Assembly (NCBI RefSeq): GCF_018402035.1
Contig: NZ_JAGYJN010000001.1
Span: 310,001 to 374,000, forward strand
Source: Roseicyclus sp.
GTDB taxonomy: Bacteria; Pseudomonadota; Alphaproteobacteria; Rhodobacterales; Rhodobacteraceae
Direction: 5' to 3'
Length of the DNA stretch: 64,000 nt
In this document: piece after piece, positions 8,670-17,763 of the stretch
Numbering within the stretch: position 1 is the first letter of the stretch
How the letters are laid out: each line of letters begins with the position of its first letter
The notes under the pieces: generated by a model
Seen by the model: the letters and a program-made list of their open reading frames with translations, nothing else
Told to the model about the DNA's origin: nothing
Databases searched by the model: none
Program-made: the position numbers and the translations under genes

Positions 8670-9893
8670 TCAAGCGAAAAGATCGTGGCACAGCTCCAGC
8701 GCGTCGATCAGCACATCGACCTCGCCTTCGGTGTTATACATCCCGAAACTGGCCCGACAGGTCGCCGCCAGCCCCAGATGCGCCATCAATGGCCCTGTGC
8801 AATGCTGCCCCGCGCGCACCGCGACACCGCGCTTATCAAGCACGGTCGAGATGTCATGGGCATGGGCCGCACCATCAAGCGTAAAAGAAAAGATCGCGCC
8901 CTTATTGGCGGCATTGCCCTGAATGTTGAGCCAATTCAGACCTGAAAGGCGGTTTTGCGCATAATCGCGCAGACGCGCCTCATGGGCGGCGATATTCTCC
9001 ATACCAACGCCCATCATGTAGTCGAGCGCGACACCAAGCCCGATCTGTTGCACGATGCCCGGTGTGCCCGCCTCGAACTTCATTGGCGGGTCGTTATAGG
9101 TGACCGTGTCGCGGGTTACTTCACGGATCATGTCGCCACCGCCGATAAAGGGGCGCATCTCGGCCATGCGGGCGGATTTGATATGGATCGCGCCCGAGCC
9201 TGAGGGGCCATAAAGCTTGTGGCCTGTCACAGCGTAAAAATCCGCCCCCAGCGCATCAAGATCAAGCGGCATATGCACCGCCGCTTGGCTGCCATCGAGC
9301 AGAACCGGCACCCCTTGCGCATGGGCGGCGTCGATCACGGGCTTCACATCGAAGATCGTGCCCAGCACATTCGACATATGCGACATGGCCACCAGCTTTG
9401 TGCGCGGGCCGATCGCGTCGATCATGGCTTGCGGGTCAAGTGCGCCGTTCGCGTCCACATCGACCCATTTCAGCACCACACCTTGGCGTTCGCGCAAGAA
9501 ATGCCACGGCACAATATTGGCGTGATGCTCGGCGATGGTCAGCACGATCTCGTCACCTGCCTGCATGCGCGGCATGGCCCAGCCATAAGCGACAAGGTTG
9601 ATCCCCTCGGTCGCACCCGAGGTAAAGACGATCTCATCTTGGTTCTTCACACCCAAGAACCGCGCGATTGTGGCGCGCACGCCCTCGTATTTCTCGGTGG
9701 CGAGGTTCGACAGGTAATGCAGCCCGCGATGCACATTGGCGTATTCTTGGCTATAGGCATGGCTGATCGCGTCGATCACCACCTGCGGCTTTTGTGCCGA
9801 AGCCCCATTGTCGAGATAGACCAAGGGCTTGCCATTCACCTCGCGCCCGAGGATTGGAAAATCGGCGCGAATTTTTGCGATGTCATAGCTCAT
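8670..9893 (-). CDS. sufS: Cysteine desulfurase SufS
   Basis: This is a PLP-dependent group II cysteine desulfurase (407 residues) that supplies persulfide sulfur to the SufBCD scaffold in the cytosol. The PLP-binding lysine is Lys226 in VTGHKLYGP, and the catalytic cysteine is Cys365 in RAGQHCTGPL, the short-loop group II context. N-terminal DFPILGREVNGKPLVYLDNG is typical. It is the last gene of the suf operon, its ATG following the stop codon of the upstream YIP1 gene without any spacing. No sufE, sufU, sufA or sufT follows before the convergent gene at 8641, so the sulfur-transfer partner is encoded elsewhere or absent. Confidence 0.95.
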   Translation of the reverse strand: MSYDIAKIRADFPILGREVNGKPLVYLDNGASAQKPQVVIDAISHAYSQEYANVHRGLHYLSNLATEKYEGVRATIARFLGVKNQDEIVFTSGATEGINLVAYGWAMPRMQAGDEIVLTIAEHHANIVPWHFLRERQGVVLKWVDVDANGALDPQAMIDAIGPRTKLVAMSHMSNVLGTIFDVKPVIDAAHAQGVPVLLDGSQAAVHMPLDLDALGADFYAVTGHKLYGPSGSGAIHIKSARMAEMRPFIGGGDMIREVTRDTVTYNDPPMKFEAGTPGIVQQIGLGVALDYMMGVGMENIAAHEARLRDYAQNRLSGLNWLNIQGNAANKGAIFSFTLDGAAHAHDISTVLDKRGVAVRAGQHCTGPLMAHLGLAATCRASFGMYNTEGEVDVLIDALELCHDLFA

Positions 9894-10484
9894 TCAAACC
9901 GTCCCGAACCCGATGCCAAGCAAGGTCAAGATCAAGCTCAGCGCGAAAATGATCCCAAAAGCGGTCAAAATCGTCGCGACAAAGATCATACCAAGCGATG
10001 TAAAGCTATGTAGCGCGGCAATAAAATTAACCAGTAGCCAAAAGAACAGCCCCATCGCCAAGATGGTAATCAAGCCTGCAACAGGCGGGATCACCAACAT
10101 CGCCAATAGCTGCACCACCTGCACGCACAGGAAAATAAATTGCAGCCAGATGATCAGCGCAAGCGCACCCTCAAAGCTGCCCGTCCCGCCAAACCAACGG
10201 CCGATCAGCGTGATGGCATGGGCGATCACGAATAAAAACGCCGCCTGCACCAGGCCCATGGTCACGGGCGAGACATTCAGCGCACCCTCTGGCGGTGGCG
10301 GCGTGATCAGCACGACCAACTCACCCAAGAGCATCGACAAAACGACGACCAAGCCGAACGCGATCCGCAGCGCTTGCACCGAAAGGTGAAGGCCAAGGAT
10401 CGTCGCCGCACCAGCACGCGGGTTTGTGACCGTCTCACGCGCCAAGCGCAGCAAATGGCCCAAATTCATGAATTCAGTGCTCAC
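9894..10484 (-). CDS. YIP1-family integral membrane protein (second of a tandem pair)
   Basis: The protein has 196 residues and about five to six hydrophobic helices, with a short cytoplasmic N-terminus MNLGHLLRLARETVTNPRAG that resembles the bacterial YIP1 domain start. Function in bacteria is not established. I choose the GTG at 10484 because it overlaps the stop of the upstream gene as GTGA and is preceded by GAGG at good spacing; the ATG five codons later is the alternative. It is similar in size, topology and position to the next gene upstream, and together they sit between sufD and sufS, implying co-expression with Fe-S assembly. Confidence 0.82.
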   Translation of the reverse strand: MSTEFMNLGHLLRLARETVTNPRAGAATILGLHLSVQALRIAFGLVVVLSMLLGELVVLITPPPPEGALNVSPVTMGLVQAAFLFVIAHAITLIGRWFGGTGSFEGALALIIWLQFIFLCVQVVQLLAMLVIPPVAGLITILAMGLFFWLLVNFIAALHSFTSLGMIFVATILTAFGIIFALSLILTLLGIGFGTV

Positions 10485-10990
10485 GCCGCCACCTCTGCTT
10501 CTGCTGCGCGTTCGGCCTCGGCCAAGCACAGGGCCCAGATCGTCAAAAACGCTAAAAGCAAGATCGCACCCACCACGCTCAGTGCCGGACCCGGCCCGAT
10601 AAAGCCCGCAACCAGCCCATGCAACAGCCACGCAGGCGAGCTGGCCAAAAGCGCCCAAAACAGCGCCAGCCGCGCCGAATACCAACTGCCGCGTCCGCCA
10701 AAGAGCCGCGCGACCAGATGCGTCAGCCCCGCCAGCCCATAGGCCATCAAGGGCCAGATCATCAGCATGGCGAAAAAGGTGATCGCCATCTGCGCCTCAA
10801 GCGGTGCTTGGCCTTCGCTCGCGAAATAGCTCTCGCGGCTCAGGCGCGGCCATTGCGCGATAAAGATGACCAGACAAGCGGCAAGCAAGATGGCCAGCGC
10901 GCGATCCTCGCGCCGGCCCATCGCCAATAGCTTGCGCATGACCTGCGTGGGCCTGCGCCATGTCGCCACGATGTCGGTCGAGACTGCCAT
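10481..10990 (-). CDS. YIP1-family integral membrane protein (first of a tandem pair)
   Basis: This 169-residue protein has a basic N-terminus (ATWRRPTQVMRKLLAMGRRED) and about four membrane helices, ending in an alanine/glutamate-rich tail. It fits the bacterial YIP1 domain family, whose biochemical role is unknown. Its ATG shares a base with the sufD stop codon (TGATG) and its own stop overlaps the following gene by four bases, so it is embedded in the suf transcript. Whether it contributes to Fe-S biogenesis, for example by membrane localisation, or is only a passenger cannot be told from sequence. Confidence 0.8.
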   Translation of the reverse strand: MAVSTDIVATWRRPTQVMRKLLAMGRREDRALAILLAACLVIFIAQWPRLSRESYFASEGQAPLEAQMAITFFAMLMIWPLMAYGLAGLTHLVARLFGGRGSWYSARLALFWALLASSPAWLLHGLVAGFIGPGPALSVVGAILLLAFLTIWALCLAEAERAAEAEVAA

Positions 10991-12288
10991 CAGCCCTGCC
11001 TACGCCGCCCCAGCCAAAGCTCTAGCCGGTTGCGAATATCGGCGGATAGGCGTTCATCTGCAATCTCGGCAATCGCCTCATCGATGAAGGCCAGCACCAG
11101 CAGATCGGTGGCGACATCACGCGGCACACCGCGCGCGCGCAGGTAGAAAAGCGCTGTCTCATCAATCGCGCCGGTAGTCGAGCCATGCGAACAGCTGACA
11201 TCATCGGCATAAATCTCAAGCTCGGGCTTGGCCAAGAACACCGAATCCTCGTCAAGCAACAGCGATTGGCTGATCTGGTAGCCATCGGTTTTCTGCGCGC
11301 CGGGCTTGACCAAGATCTTGCCCTGAAACACGCCCACCGCGCCATTGCGCAGCACTTTCTTGAAGACCTGACGGCTTTCGCAGCGCTCGGCATCATGGGT
11401 GATGAAGACGGTATCATCATGGTGGAACGCGCCCTGCGCCCCATCGCCAAGGGCTGCCCCCGCCACATGCGCGCTGGCATCATCGCCCGATAGGGTGATA
11501 ACATGCTCATTGCGTGTCAGCACGCCATTGCCAGTCAAGGTAAAGGATTTGTACTGGCTGCGCGCGCCCAGACGGGCAAAGATATGCGTCGCTGCCCGGC
11601 GTTCATGATCGCGCCCTTGGGTGCGGATATGGTGGAAATCGCCATCATCGGCGAGGCTAATCTCTGTCACATTGTTGAAGCGTGCGGCGGCCGGTCCATT
11701 CTCAAGCAAGGTCAAGGATGCCCCGCTTTCAACCCGCACGACATGGTGCACCATCGCGTCCGACGCTGAATCATTGTGCAGATAGACCAAGCTGATCGGC
11801 TTTTCGACAATGCCCGTGGCGCGAATGACAACGCCGTCACTGGCAAAGGCGGTGTTGAGGGCTGCCAAGGGCCGGGCAACGGGCGATTGGCCCGCTGCCT
11901 CCAGCACGCCGTAATGCTCGCGCGCCCAATGCAGATCCTTGGCCATCACATCGCTCAAACGCTCGATCGTGACATGGGTCAACGCCAGATCATCTGATTG
12001 CGCGGGATCGAAGACACCATCGACAAACACGATGCGCAGCCTGTCGATTTCGCCGAAAATCGGCGCCTCATCATCGACATGGAGCGCCGCGCGCGGTGCG
12101 GCGGCCTGCGTCAGGCTGCTGGGGTCGGTGTATCGCCAGTATTCATCGCGCCGCGCGGGCAGGCCCATGGCGCGCAGCCGCGCCAACGCCTCGGCGCGCG
12201 CGGTCTGCGCCCAGCCCTTTGATTGCGGCATCGCCAAAGCACTGATGCGGGTTTCGGTAAGATCAAGCTTGGTTTGTGCCACAGCCAT
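10990..12288 (-). CDS. sufD: Fe-S cluster assembly protein SufD
   Basis: SufD (432 residues) is a subunit of the SufBC2D scaffold that assembles [Fe-S] clusters. The N-terminal helical part contains LPARRDEYWRYTDPSSL near residues 43-59. The C-terminal beta-helix core contains KTDGYQISQSLLLDEDS, AKPELEIYADDVSCSHGST and AIDETALFYLRARGVPRD, the conserved end of the SufB/SufD family with the histidine (in SCSHG) at the SufB interface. It shares one base with the sufC stop codon upstream and one with the YIP1 gene downstream, placing it centrally in the operon. Confidence 0.94.
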   Translation of the reverse strand: MAVAQTKLDLTETRISALAMPQSKGWAQTARAEALARLRAMGLPARRDEYWRYTDPSSLTQAAAPRAALHVDDEAPIFGEIDRLRIVFVDGVFDPAQSDDLALTHVTIERLSDVMAKDLHWAREHYGVLEAAGQSPVARPLAALNTAFASDGVVIRATGIVEKPISLVYLHNDSASDAMVHHVVRVESGASLTLLENGPAAARFNNVTEISLADDGDFHHIRTQGRDHERRAATHIFARLGARSQYKSFTLTGNGVLTRNEHVITLSGDDASAHVAGAALGDGAQGAFHHDDTVFITHDAERCESRQVFKKVLRNGAVGVFQGKILVKPGAQKTDGYQISQSLLLDEDSVFLAKPELEIYADDVSCSHGSTTGAIDETALFYLRARGVPRDVATDLLVLAFIDEAIAEIADERLSADIRNRLELWLGRRRQG

Positions 12289-13043
12289 TACGCCACCTCG
12301 GCCAGAATATCGGCATAGCCGTTCTTTTCGACCTCAAGCGCCAGTTCCGGACCGCCGGTTTTCACGATGCGCCCATCGGCCATGATATGCACCACATCGG
12401 GCGCGATATGATCGAGCAAGCGCTGGTAATGGGTGATGACCAAAAAGCCCCGCCCGCTATCGCGCAGCGCATTCACACCATCGGCCACGAGCTTCATCGC
12501 ATCGACATCAAGGCCCGAATCCGTCTCGTCCAAGATGCACATCTTGGGTTCCAACATCGCCATCTGAAGGATTTCATTACGCTTTTTCTCGCCACCCGAG
12601 AAACCCACATTGACCGGGCGCTTGAGCATATCGGCGTCGATCTTCAACGCCTTGGCTTTCTCGCGCACCAGCTTGAGGAAGTCGCCTGCGCTGATCTCAT
12701 CCTCGCCACGGGTCTTGCGCTGCGCGTTCAGCGCCGTGCGCAAAAAGGTCATGTTGCCGACGCCGGGAATTTCGACCGGGTATTGAAAGGCCAAGAAAAG
12801 CCCCGCCGCCGCGCGTTCCTCGGCCTCCATCGCCAAAAGGTCTTCCCCCTCCAGCGTGGCCGACCCATCGGTCACTGTGTAACCATCACGGCCAGACAAC
12901 ACATAGGACAAGGTCGATTTGCCCGATCCGTTCGGCCCCATGATCGCATGCACGCGCCCCGCCTCGACCGTCAGATCGACGCCTTTGAGGATTTGCTTGT
13001 CTTCATCCTCAAGCTTCACATGCAGGTTCTTGATGGTCAGCAT
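12288..13043 (-). CDS. sufC: Fe-S cluster assembly ATPase SufC
   Basis: SufC (251 residues) is the ABC-type ATPase that drives conformational change in SufBC2D. Walker A is GPNGSGKST at 36-44, the ABC signature is FSGGEKKR at 148-155, and Walker B is MCILDETDSGLD at 168-179; the Q-loop region FQYP is at about 86-89. Length equals the family norm. It is translationally coupled to sufD (TGATG). A 97-base gap separates it from the FkbM-type gene upstream, unlike the tight sufC-sufD junction, consistent with that gene being an insertion between sufB and sufC. Confidence 0.96.
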   Translation of the reverse strand: MLTIKNLHVKLEDEDKQILKGVDLTVEAGRVHAIMGPNGSGKSTLSYVLSGRDGYTVTDGSATLEGEDLLAMEAEERAAAGLFLAFQYPVEIPGVGNMTFLRTALNAQRKTRGEDEISAGDFLKLVREKAKALKIDADMLKRPVNVGFSGGEKKRNEILQMAMLEPKMCILDETDSGLDVDAMKLVADGVNALRDSGRGFLVITHYQRLLDHIAPDVVHIMADGRIVKTGGPELALEVEKNGYADILAEVA

Positions 13044-13140
13044 AAATCGGTTCCTTCGGTCAGTGCATCATGAGATGACGGCGCGCGCCGCGCATCGGGG
13101 TATTGTTTGTGCCATGCTGGTCTCGTTTGAAACGCATGGC

Positions 13141-14028
13141 TCAGCCCGCTTCTCGTGGGCTGACAAAGGGTAACATGTCGAGATAGTCGTGGATTGCAGA
13201 GGCGGGTAGCACGCCACGCGCCTCAAGCTGCGCCATCGCTGCGACGGCAACATCTTGGCTGTCGAAAACCGCATCGGCAAGGATGGCCAGATGCTTGAGC
13301 CCTTCATCATCGATATGCGACAGCGACAGCACATCGCGGACGAAAACCACATCGCCATCGACAAACTGGCTCCGAAACTTGCGCATATGCATCCGCTCGG
13401 CAAAGGGGCCGCGGAATGAAAAGCTTTTCGTCGTCAAGAGCTTGTGCAAGACATACCCAAGGGGCGCAAGCGTGGTCATCTGTTTATCAAGCAAGGGTTG
13501 ATCCACATAGAGCGGCACAGCTGCGGCTTCGGTGATCACGCATAATGCCTTGGCGAGCTTTTTCTTGCCGCCTTTGAACACCTCGACCTCGCCCCCTTGA
13601 ATATCGATCTTCAGAAGATCGAAATCGGGAAGCTCGTCCATATCGTCAAGCTTGCGGGTCTTGAGCTTGATCCGCTCGACAACGCGGCCGCTCTCGTGAA
13701 AGCGCTGCAGCGCATCAAAGGTGTCGCGATTAGGCTCAAGCGTCGAGGTCAAGCCGGACGAGGCGCAGATCCGGAGCTCGGCGGTTTTTCCGGAACCAAC
13801 AGCATGCGGCAAGTAATGTTCATGCGGGCCCGCTTCGGCCACAAGCTGCGCAAACGCCTCGGGCTGCGGCTCAAAGCCCCAAACCTCGCACAGTCCTGCG
13901 GCGAGCAATGGGGCATAGGGTGGCGGGCTCAGCGGGTTTGCCCCCACATCCACAACCCGCGTCAAGCGCTGCGGCGCCAGTGTTTTGACCAGCGCGCTGA
14001 CGCGTGATTTATCAAATCCAATACCCAT
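13141..14028 (-). CDS. FkbM-family SAM-dependent methyltransferase inside the suf operon
   Basis: The protein has 295 residues from the ATG giving MGIGFDKSRV, which is preceded by a purine-rich AGGGTAGAG. A Rossmann SAM-binding motif VVDVGANPLSPPPYAPLL occurs at about residues 24-41, with WGFEPQPEAFAQL as the acidic-loop strand and the family signature FDLLKIDIQGGEVEVFKGG in the middle. FkbM-type enzymes O-methylate sugars, macrolides or other small molecules; no substrate can be assigned. It is oriented with the suf genes and sits between sufB and sufC, which are normally adjacent. It may be a passenger gene or a host-specific addition. A longer in-frame extension upstream is not protein-like. 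Confidence 0.83.
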   Translation of the reverse strand: MGIGFDKSRVSALVKTLAPQRLTRVVDVGANPLSPPPYAPLLAAGLCEVWGFEPQPEAFAQLVAEAGPHEHYLPHAVGSGKTAELRICASSGLTSTLEPNRDTFDALQRFHESGRVVERIKLKTRKLDDMDELPDFDLLKIDIQGGEVEVFKGGKKKLAKALCVITEAAAVPLYVDQPLLDKQMTTLAPLGYVLHKLLTTKSFSFRGPFAERMHMRKFRSQFVDGDVVFVRDVLSLSHIDDEGLKHLAILADAVFDSQDVAVAAMAQLEARGVLPASAIHDYLDMLPFVSPREAG

Positions 14029-14156
14029 TACTCTACCCTTCACACACCGATACAAAACGCCCATCGCAGCGCATGACGCAGACTGCGCCAAAGCGGCGTG
14101 ACCCTCAGCCATTGGACTGATCCGCCGTTGCGTTGCGATGCCCTGCGCGATCACTT

Positions 14157-14351
14157 TTACCCTCGCATCACAAGCTTGGCTGACACATGCGACACGACCG
14201 TCGCAACAACAGCCGAAAACGCCGCCAGTCCACGACCGCCGGGTTGCCAAATGCCATATGTCAGCGTCATCAAGATCACCACGCCAATCGCGACAAGAAG
14301 CGCGTAGCGCGGACGCGGCTCTGCTGCCGTCAACCAAAACTTCCAATCCAT
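14157..14351 (-). CDS. Small membrane protein between sufB and the FkbM-type gene
   Basis: This is a 64-residue open frame with two hydrophobic stretches: YALLVAIGVVILMTLTYGIW near residues 16-35 and GLAAFSAVVATVVSHVSA near 41-58, ending in the basic tail KLVMRG. It reads as a hairpin membrane protein with a short N-terminus. No family is recognised. It begins 87 bases after the sufB stop, on the same strand, and has only a distant AGGG upstream as a possible ribosome-binding site. Orientation and clean hydrophobic topology support it; lack of a recognised family and a weak start limit confidence. Confidence 0.55.
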   Translation of the reverse strand: MDWKFWLTAAEPRPRYALLVAIGVVILMTLTYGIWQPGGRGLAAFSAVVATVVSHVSAKLVMRG

Positions 14352-14438
14352 CGTGTCGTCTTACCCTCAGAAAAACACTGCTATTGCTTGCCGCCATGCT
14401 TGATGCATGCGCGGTCAAACCTTGCGCGCCGTCCTAAA

Positions 14439-15959
14439 TTACCCCACCGACCCCTCAAGGCTGATGGCCACAAGCTGTTGAGCTTCCATGGCAAACTCCA
14501 TCGGCAGCGCTTGCAGCACTTCGCGCGCAAAGCCGTTCACGATCAAGGCCACGGCCTCTTCCTCGCCCATGCCACGCGAGCGGCAATAAAACATCTGATC
14601 ATCATCCACCTTGGATGTCGTGGCCTCATGCTCCACCCGGCTAGAGTTATTCTTGACCTCGATATAGGGCACGGTATGCGCGCCGCATTTATCGCCGATC
14701 AGCAAGCTGTCACACTGGGTATAGTTGCGGCTGTCCTTGGCCTTTGGGTGCATCGACACCAGCCCGCGATACGTATTCTGCGCGCGCCCCGCGCTGATCC
14801 CCTTGGAGACGATGCGCGATTTGGTCCGCTTACCCAAATGCACCATCTTGGTGCCGGTATCGGCCTGTTGGGCATTATTGGCGATCGCGATGGAATAGAA
14901 CTCGCCCTGTGAATCGTCGCCCCGCAAAATGCACGAGGGGTATTTCCACGTGATGGCCGAGCCGGTCTCGACCTGTGTCCACATCACCTTGGAGCGGTCG
15001 CCGCGGCAATCGGCACGCTTGGTGACGAAATTGTAAATCCCGCCCCGCCCTTCGGCATCGCCGGGATACCAGTTTTGCACGGTTGAGTATTTGATCTCGG
15101 CATCCTCAAGCAGCACAAGCTCAACCACGGCGGCGTGCAACTGGTGGGTTTCGCGCTTGGGCGCGGTGCAGCCTTCCAGATAGCTGACATAGCTGCCCTT
15201 GTCGGCGATGATCAGCGTGCGCTCGAACTGGCCCGTATTCTCGGCGTTAATGCGGAAATAGGTCGACAATTCCATCGGGCAGCGCACGCCCGGCGGTATA
15301 TAGACAAACGATCCATCCGAAAACACGGCGCTGTTGAGCGTCGCAAAGTAATTGTCCGTGATCGGTACGACAGAGCCGAGGTACTTCTTGACCAGTTCGG
15401 GATGTTCGCGGATCGCCTCGGAGATCGAGCAAAAGATCACGCCCGCCTTTTTCAGCTCGGCTTGAAAGGTGGTGCCGACGCTGACACTATCGAAAACCGC
15501 ATCGACGGCAACCTTGCGCCCCTCGCTGGGCATATCTTCGGCCCCCTCGACACCGGCAAGGATCATCTGTTCCTTCAGCGGGATGCCGAGCTTCTTATAG
15601 GTCGCCAAAAGCTTGGGATCGACATCATCAAGGCTTTTGGGCTTTTCGGCCATGCTTTTGGGGCGGGCATAGTAATACTGACTTTGATAATCGATCGCGG
15701 GATAGTTCAGCATCGCCCATTCGGGTTCTGCCATCTGCTTCCAGCGCTTGAACGCCTGCAAGCGCCAATCGGTCATCCATTCCGGCTCTTCGTTCTTTTC
15801 CGAGATCAGACGCACGATGTCTTCGTTCACACCCTTGGGGGCGTAATCCATCTCGATATCGGTGGACCACCCGTATTTATAGGTGCCGCTCATGGCCTGA
15901 ACAGTTTCGACCGTCTCGCGGTCAACGCCGTCGCGGATATCGGTATCAAGTGCGGCCAT
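14439..15959 (-). CDS. sufB: Fe-S cluster assembly protein SufB
   Basis: SufB (506 residues) is the scaffold subunit on which Fe-S clusters form in the SufBC2D complex. Recognisable parts are [20 protein letters not shown] near the N-terminus, PIDYQS-like [13 protein letters not shown], the YLEGCTAP segment in the core, and [19 protein letters not shown] and SVSLEGSVG-type ending ISLEGSVG at the C-terminus. The ATG giving MAALDTDI follows a strong GGAGGAAAG ribosome-binding site 7 bases away, so the 14-residue upstream extension is rejected. It follows the cysteine desulfurase gene, as in other Rhodobacterales suf operons. Confidence 0.95.
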   Translation of the reverse strand: MAALDTDIRDGVDRETVETVQAMSGTYKYGWSTDIEMDYAPKGVNEDIVRLISEKNEEPEWMTDWRLQAFKRWKQMAEPEWAMLNYPAIDYQSQYYYARPKSMAEKPKSLDDVDPKLLATYKKLGIPLKEQMILAGVEGAEDMPSEGRKVAVDAVFDSVSVGTTFQAELKKAGVIFCSISEAIREHPELVKKYLGSVVPITDNYFATLNSAVFSDGSFVYIPPGVRCPMELSTYFRINAENTGQFERTLIIADKGSYVSYLEGCTAPKRETHQLHAAVVELVLLEDAEIKYSTVQNWYPGDAEGRGGIYNFVTKRADCRGDRSKVMWTQVETGSAITWKYPSCILRGDDSQGEFYSIAIANNAQQADTGTKMVHLGKRTKSRIVSKGISAGRAQNTYRGLVSMHPKAKDSRNYTQCDSLLIGDKCGAHTVPYIEVKNNSSRVEHEATTSKVDDDQMFYCRSRGMGEEEAVALIVNGFAREVLQALPMEFAMEAQQLVAISLEGSVG

Positions 15960-16061
15960 GGTCTTTCCTCCGTCGCACCGGCCTGCGCCGGTCATTTCCA
16001 AGGGGCGAAAACGCGGCCCCGTCCTGTTCGTCGCCCCCGCGCGCTGAGGGCGTGATCCGTT

Positions 16062-17105
16062 TTAGCGCGCGCGCTCAGCAGCCCGCCTGCGCGCGGCCAA
16101 CCACAGATCGGCAAAGGTCAAAACCTCGGCCTCTCGCGTCTGGGGGCCAAGCGACACCCGCAAACCGGCGGCGGCATGCGCCGCGTCATAACCCATCGCG
16201 CGCAACACGCCGCTCGCCTTGACCTTGCCAGATGAACAAGCCGAGCCTGCCGAAACGGCCACCCCCGCCAGATCCATCTGCATCACCTGCGTCTCCCCTC
16301 GCCAACCCGGCGTGAGGATGAAACTGGTGTTCGGCAAACGTGCGACGCCTTTCCCGACTAAAATAGTCGATTGCGCATCATCTTCCAGTATCTTTTCTAG
16401 AATATTTCTAAGTTGCGCAACCCTTTCCCAAACGCCATCGGCTAAATCTTGTGTTGCCGCGGCCGCCGCCGCGCCAAATCCCGCGATGCCGATGACATTC
16501 TCTGTGCCCGCGCGCCGACCCATTTCTTGCCCGCCGCCCCGGATCTGTGCGCCAAGATCCAAGCCTCGCTTGATGATCAAGGCCCCGATGCCCTTGGGGC
16601 CACCGATCTTATGGGCCGAGACAAAGGCCATCTCAATGCCTGACCAATCAAAGGCCAAGGGCAGTTTGCCAAACCCTTGGGTCCAATCGCTGACCGCAAG
16701 CCCGCTTGGCAAATCCTGTACGATCCCGGTCTCGGAATTGGCCAGTTGCAAGGTCGCACGCGGCGGATCAGTGATCTGCACAAGGCCGGATTGATCCACG
16801 GCCAGAACTTCGCGCGTCCACGCGCGCACCGCGTCATGTTCGATCCCTGCGCCATGCAGATCGCGCCCGGCCAAGGCCAGCGCTGCGGCCTCGGTCGCGC
16901 CTGAGACAAAAACGATATCGGCCCCATGCGCGCCCAAAGCGGTGGCAAGCGCAGCGCGCGCCTGTTCGACAATCGCCTTGGCCGCGCGCCCCTCGGCATG
17001 GACCGAGGATGGATTGCCCACCACATCCATGGCCGCAATCATCGCGGCGCGGGCCTCGGGCCGCAAAGGTGCGGTCGCATTATGATCGAGATAGATCCGT
17101 GCCAT
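16062..17105 (-). CDS. Cysteine desulfurase, NifS/IscS-type
   Basis: This 347-residue PLP enzyme is a group I (NifS/IscS-like) cysteine desulfurase, distinct from SufS at the other end of the operon. Evidence is IYLDHNATAPLRPEA at the start, the PLP lysine Lys166 in SAHKIGGPKG, GGGQEMGRRAGTENV, and the active-site Cys290 in SAGSACSSGKVKASG with the longer loop of group I. It is shorter than E. coli IscS (about 404) and the C-terminal IscU-docking region is reduced. The ATG at 17105 is preferred to a GTG one codon before. Having both desulfurase classes in one operon with SufBCD is typical for Rhodobacterales. Confidence 0.9.
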   Translation of the reverse strand: MARIYLDHNATAPLRPEARAAMIAAMDVVGNPSSVHAEGRAAKAIVEQARAALATALGAHGADIVFVSGATEAAALALAGRDLHGAGIEHDAVRAWTREVLAVDQSGLVQITDPPRATLQLANSETGIVQDLPSGLAVSDWTQGFGKLPLAFDWSGIEMAFVSAHKIGGPKGIGALIIKRGLDLGAQIRGGGQEMGRRAGTENVIGIAGFGAAAAAATQDLADGVWERVAQLRNILEKILEDDAQSTILVGKGVARLPNTSFILTPGWRGETQVMQMDLAGVAVSAGSACSSGKVKASGVLRAMGYDAAHAAAGLRVSLGPQTREAEVLTFADLWLAARRRAAERAR

Positions 17106-17210
17106 CACGCCCCTGCTTCACCTGTCTGGAAATACGCCCACGGTCCATGATCCTGCGCGATGCGCCTCTGAGCGGAGGCCACACGATTTTTCGTCTGAAA
17201 AATCGCATCC

Positions 17211-17672
17211 TCACCCCTCATCGACGACTTCGAATAACGTCGGCACCGCAGGGCACGGGGTCAGCTCGTTTTGCACCACATCCGACAGCCGGGTCTGGTG
17301 CAAGAACACATAGACATGCGCCGACATGCTTTCCCAAAGCCGGTTGGTCATGGATTGCGCGCGGCTGCCAGACACGGCCCCCGTGGCGCCCGCGCCTGTG
17401 TGCAGCGCGCTGACCGTCTCATCGACGGCGGCAAAAATCTCGACCACCCGGATCTCGGACGGAGGGCGGCCCAGCTTATAGCCGCCACCCGGGCCCCGCA
17501 CCGACTCGACCAGCCCCGCGCGCCTGAGCTTGACGAACAACTGCTCAAGATAGGGCAGCGAAATATCTTGCCTGCGCGACAGTTCGGACAGTGTCATCAG
17601 CCCATCGCCTTGCATCATCGCAAGATCGGCCATCGCGACCATGGCGTAACGGCCTTTGGTGCTCAGCTTCAT
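17211..17672 (-). CDS. iscR: Rrf2-family regulator IscR (single-cysteine rhodobacterial type)
   Basis: The regulator has 153 residues with an Rrf2 winged helix: MKLSTKGRYAMVAMADLA at the N-terminus, the recognition region SLPYLEQLFVKLRRAGLV at 38-55 and the wing SVRGPGGGYKLGRP at 57-70. It heads the suf operon, so it most likely represses the operon according to Fe-S or iron status. Enterobacterial IscR binds its cluster through three cysteines near residues 92-104; here that segment (ALHTGAGATGAVSGSRAQSM) has no cysteine. The only cysteine is Cys140 in ELTPCPAV. Rhodobacter sphaeroides IscR is reported to have this unusual single-cysteine ligation, so the gene is probably functional rather than degenerate. 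Confidence 0.9.
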   Translation of the reverse strand: MKLSTKGRYAMVAMADLAMMQGDGLMTLSELSRRQDISLPYLEQLFVKLRRAGLVESVRGPGGGYKLGRPPSEIRVVEIFAAVDETVSALHTGAGATGAVSGSRAQSMTNRLWESMSAHVYVFLHQTRLSDVVQNELTPCPAVPTLFEVVDEG

Positions 17673-17763
17673 TGCACCCCATCCCCCTTGCAAAGATTGA
17701 CCTTTACCGTCCGCGCGCTTAACTGCAAAGCAACCCGGTCGCGCCGTAGCGCGTTCGGCACGA

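Noticed and set aside
13141..14418. Start of the FkbM-type gene at 14418
   Set aside because: It would run through the small membrane-protein gene in another frame; the additional 130 residues show no family similarity and the internal ATG has a purine-rich site upstream.
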